Shown piece after piece: positions 61,671 to 64,000 of a DNA stretch of 64,000 bases. This DNA is from Streptomyces sp. NRRL S-118. GTDB taxonomy: Bacteria > Actinomycetota > Actinomycetes > Streptomycetales > Streptomycetaceae. A program made the translations under genes and the position numbers. The first letter of the stretch is position 1. Each line of letters starts with the position of its first letter. The notes under the pieces are model-generated. The model saw nothing but the letters and a program-made list of their open reading frames with translations, did not search any database and was not told the origin of the DNA. The stretch lies in NCBI RefSeq assembly GCF_000716335.1, contig NZ_KL591017.1:1-64000 (forward strand), in the 5' to 3' direction.

Positions 61671-62681
61671 CTACAGCAGCGTGCCGCCCGCCACCTCCGT
61701 CGTGGCGAGGATCGCCGACAGCCGGTCCAGCACCTCCTGCGACAGCTCCACCCGCGCGGCGGCGAGGTTCTCCTCGATGTGCGCGGGGGTACGGCTGCCC
61801 GGGATCGGCACCACGTGCGGGTCCTGCGCCAGCAGCCACGCCAGCGCCAGTTGCGCCGGGGTCAGCTCCAGCTCGGCGGCGATGCCCCGCACCGGCGCGA
61901 AGCGGTCGTTGTTGGCCTGCCGGTTCTCCGCGGCGAACCGCGGCATCTGCTGCCGGAAGTCGCCCTCCTTCACCTCGCTCACCGTGCCGGTGAGGAAGCC
62001 CGCCCCCAGCGGCGACCACGCCACCAGCCCGACGCCCAGCTCCCGGGCGGCGGCGAGCAGCTCCGGGTCGGCCGGGCGCCACATGGACCACTCGGTCTGC
62101 ACGGCCGCCACGGGGTGCACGGCGTGCGCGGCCCGCAGCTGGTCGGCGGTGACGTTCGACAGGCCCAGGTACCGGACCAGCCCGTCCTGGATGAGGTCGG
62201 CCACCGCACCCACGGTGTCCTCCAGGGGCACCTGCGGGTCGGGGAAGTGCGGGTAGTAGAGGTCGATCCGGTCCGTCCCCAGCTCCCGCAGGCTCGCCTC
62301 CGCGTACCCGCGCACATGCTTGGGGTCGGCGTTGACGGCGAGCTCACCGAAGGCGAAGCCGACCGGGAAGGGGTGCGGCTCCACGCCCTCGGGCAGCCGG
62401 AAGCCGAACTTGGTGGCGATCGCCACCTCGTCCCGCCGCCCGCGCAGCGCCTTGCCGATGAGCCGCTCGTTGTGGCCGTCGGCGCCGTACCCGTCCGCCG
62501 TGTCGATCAGGGTGGCGCCCGCCTCGACCGCGGCGAGCAGCGCCCGCTCACCGCGCTCGTCGTCGATCTCCCCGTACACGCCCGGCGACAGCACCATCGC
62601 GCCGAAGCCGAGCGCGGACACCTCCAGGCCGCCGAGGCTGCGTGCGGGTAAGGACTTCGCCTGCTTGTTCGTGATCGTCAT
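61671..62681 (-). CDS. Aldo/keto reductase
   Basis: This 336-residue NADPH-dependent TIM-barrel oxidoreductase belongs to the AKR13/YakC-like type. It shows GGLEVSALGFGAMVLSPGVYG, DTADGYG with catalytic Asp/Tyr, KFGFRLP with the catalytic Lys, YYPHFPDPQVPLEDTVGAV, AVQTEWSMW and VPIPGSRTPAHIEENL. The expected DLYYQHRPD-type His position reads YYPHFPD. The ATG at 62681 (MTITNKQAKS) is preferred over the longer start at 62741. As I recall, S. coelicolor has DUF3180 next to folE here, so this gene may be an insertion in the folate block. Confidence 0.92.
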   Translation of the reverse strand: MTITNKQAKSLPARSLGGLEVSALGFGAMVLSPGVYGEIDDERGERALLAAVEAGATLIDTADGYGADGHNERLIGKALRGRRDEVAIATKFGFRLPEGVEPHPFPVGFAFGELAVNADPKHVRGYAEASLRELGTDRIDLYYPHFPDPQVPLEDTVGAVADLIQDGLVRYLGLSNVTADQLRAAHAVHPVAAVQTEWSMWRPADPELLAAARELGVGLVAWSPLGAGFLTGTVSEVKEGDFRQQMPRFAAENRQANNDRFAPVRGIAAELELTPAQLALAWLLAQDPHVVPIPGSRTPAHIEENLAAARVELSQEVLDRLSAILATTEVAGGTLL

Positions 62682-62759
62682 GCTGTGAGTCTTCACGGCA
62701 TGGCCCGCCCGCGTCCACCGCCTGTCCGGCATAAAAGACAAGCAGAGAAGCGGAGTTGG

Positions 62760-63365
62760 TCAGTCCGCCATGATGAGGCTCATCGCCTCCGCGCGCGTCG
62801 CCACATCGCGCAGCTGACCACGCACGGCCGAGGTGATCGTCTTGGCGCCCGGCTTGCGGATGCCGCGCATCGACATGCACATGTGCTCGCACTCGATGAC
62901 CACGATCACGCCCCGCGGCTCCAGGATCTTCATCAGCGAGTCGGCGATCTGGGTGGTCAGCCGCTCCTGCACCTGGGGCCGGCGGGCGTAGACGTCCACG
63001 AGCCGCGCCAGCTTCGACAGACCGGTGATCTTGCCGGTGGTGGACGGGATGTACCCGACGTGGGCAACACCGCGGAACGGCACGAGGTGGTGTTCGCAGC
63101 AGGAGGTGACCTCGATGTCCTTCACCAGGACCATCTCGTCGTGCCCCAGGTCGAACGTCGTCGTCAGGACGTCCTCGGGCTCCTGCCACAGACCGGCGAA
63201 TATCTCCCGGTAGGCCCGCGCCACCCGGGCCGGAGTCTCCCGCAGGCCCTCCCGGTCCGGGTCCTCCCCGACCGCGATGAGGAGTTCGCGTACGGCGTTC
63301 TCGGCGCGCTTCTCGTCGAAGTCGCCGATCCTGCCCTCGCCGTCCAGCGTCACCGGGTCGGTCAT
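62760..63365 (-). CDS. folE: GTP cyclohydrolase I
   Basis: This 201-residue enzyme converts GTP to dihydroneopterin triphosphate, the entry to folate synthesis. Zn and active-site residues lie in [12 protein letters not shown] and [12 protein letters not shown], with [21 protein letters not shown] and [12 protein letters not shown] between them. The start is ATG at 63365. It is encoded opposite to folP-folB-folK and downstream of ftsH, separated from it by a terminator, so it should have its own promoter in the 63366-63415 gap. Confidence 0.97.
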   Translation of the reverse strand: MTDPVTLDGEGRIGDFDEKRAENAVRELLIAVGEDPDREGLRETPARVARAYREIFAGLWQEPEDVLTTTFDLGHDEMVLVKDIEVTSCCEHHLVPFRGVAHVGYIPSTTGKITGLSKLARLVDVYARRPQVQERLTTQIADSLMKILEPRGVIVVIECEHMCMSMRGIRKPGAKTITSAVRGQLRDVATRAEAMSLIMAD

Positions 63366-63415
63366 TCTGTGCCTCGTTCCGTTTTGCCTTCAGTACGCGC
63401 GTACACAGCACACGC

Positions 63416-63458
63416 AAAGCCGCGCCCCCACAGGCTAGAACCTGGGGGGCGCGGCTTT
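63416..63458 (-). terminator. Intrinsic terminator of ftsH
   Basis: A perfect 14-bp stem (63416-63429 with 63445-63458) and 15-base loop lie 38 bp after the ftsH stop. On the minus strand the 3' arm ends in GGCTTT, giving a short T-run. Confidence 0.75.
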
Positions 63459-63496
63459 CATTCCGGGGCCGACGGCCGCAGGCCGACGGCGGTCCC

Positions 63497-64000
63497 TCAC
63501 GCCTCGGGGCGCTCCTCCGTCACCGGCTCCGCCGCCGGAGAGGCGTCGGAGGCAGGTCCGGAGCCGTTCGCCCCGACCGTACCGGCAGCGCCGTTCGTCA
63601 GCGCCAGCTCCTTCGGCGAGAGCACCGGAGGCCGCGTCGACGGCGTGCGCCGCGAGGAGCCGGTCCACGCCGGGCGGGCCGGGCGCTTGACGATCGGGGC
63701 GAAGATCTCGGCGATCTCCTCCTTGCCGAGCGTCTCCTTCTCCAGCAGCCGCAGGACCAGGTTGTCGAGGACGTCACGGTTCTCGACGAGGATCTCCCAG
63801 GCCTCGTTGTGCGCGGTCTCGATGAGCTTCTTGACCTCTTCGTCGACGAGCGCGGCGACCTCTTCCGAGTAGTCGCGCTGGTGCGCCATCTCGCGGCCCA
63901 GGAAGGGCTCGCTGTTGTCGCCGCCGAACTTGATCGCGCCGAGCCGCTCGGTCATGCCGTACTGCGTGACCATGGCCCGCGCGGTCGCGGTCGCCTTCTC
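63497..64000 (-). CDS. ftsH: ATP-dependent zinc metalloprotease FtsH, C-terminal part (partial)
   Basis: The gene runs off the right edge, so only the last 167 residues are seen. They match the FtsH peptidase-domain end: EKATATARAMVTQYGMTERLGAIKFG, FLGREMAHQRDYSEEVAALVDEEVKKLIETAHNEAWEIL and LLEKETLGKEEIAEIF. A streptomycete-type low-complexity tail rich in Pro, Ala, Gly and Glu follows. The zinc-binding HEXXH and AAA domains lie outside the window. FtsH degrades membrane and regulatory proteins. Its position before folE matches the mycobacterial ftsH-folE order. Confidence 0.95.
   Translation of the reverse strand, partial: EKATATARAMVTQYGMTERLGAIKFGGDNSEPFLGREMAHQRDYSEEVAALVDEEVKKLIETAHNEAWEILVENRDVLDNLVLRLLEKETLGKEEIAEIFAPIVKRPARPAWTGSSRRTPSTRPPVLSPKELALTNGAAGTVGANGSGPASDASPAAEPVTEERPEA

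Overview
The window is chromosomal DNA from a Streptomyces (high-GC actinomycete). The evidence is the very high GC content with strong third-codon G/C bias, frequent GTG starts, ATGA/GTGA start-stop overlaps, and a gene order that matches from memory the Streptomyces coelicolor block from the auxiliary tryptophanyl-tRNA synthetase (SCO3334) to ftsH (SCO3404). No tRNA, rRNA, CRISPR array, insertion sequence or prophage is visible. It reads as conserved core chromosome with small accessory insertions.

Layout. 1-6.2 kb: a trp-attenuated trpS (leader peptide with tandem Trp codons), proC, a two-gene ABC-2 exporter and small hypotheticals. 6.4-14.2 kb: a membrane Ser/Thr kinase with a beta-propeller sensor, ilvD, a three-gene operon (Ppx/GppA phosphatase, sugar-phosphate isomerase-like protein, TetR regulator) and a cysteine-cluster protein. 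14.2-22 kb: a repeat-bearing gap, a large ECF-sigma/zinc-finger/BACON fusion, radA-disA (DNA repair and c-di-AMP synthesis), a membrane-anchored protein, PAP2 phosphatase and mutY. 22-25.6 kb: the sigE-cseA-cseB-cseC cell-envelope stress system. 26-33.8 kb: a TetR/MFS drug-efflux pair around a large inverted repeat, an M23 peptidase, a D,D-carboxypeptidase and clpC. 34-37.3 kb: lsr2, an argA-type acetyltransferase, a BlaI-like repressor and small genes. 37.4-42.8 kb: an overlapping operon for NAD and pantothenate/CoA synthesis (DUF2520 protein, panC, nadB, nadC, coaX). 43-51.8 kb: a threonine-aldolase-like enzyme with an odd N-terminus, an ArsR-type regulator, a two-component system coupled to a TmrB-like ATPase, and a MidA-type methyltransferase coupled to an orphan nuoD paralogue. 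51.9-55.5 kb: a glycine betaine/choline-type ABC importer. 55.5-64 kb: a membrane esterase, an MprF-like membrane protein, the folate genes folP-folB-folK, an aldo/keto reductase, folE and the 3' end of ftsH.

How the genes work together. Three themes recur. The first is envelope homeostasis: SigE/Cse, the M23 and DacB peptidoglycan enzymes, the MprF-like protein, the BlaI-like repressor and possibly the TmrB operon. The second is nucleotide-cofactor supply: NAD, CoA and folate operons with tight translational coupling. The third is stress proteolysis and genome maintenance: ClpC, FtsH, RadA, DisA, MutY and Lsr2. The order radA-disA-mutY-clpC-lsr2-coaX-panC-DUF2520-folate genes-ftsH recalls the Mycobacterium tuberculosis Rv3585-Rv3610 region, so this is probably an ancient actinobacterial gene neighbourhood into which other genes were inserted.

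The observations most worth checking are the complete trp-type attenuator before trpS, the orphan NuoD in which the expected quinone-site tyrosine is tryptophan next to its likely methyltransferase, the sigma/anti-sigma-like BACON fusion, the two-component/TmrB operon, and several clear palindromic operators. All start sites and functions come from reading the sequence and from family knowledge. No database search was run.
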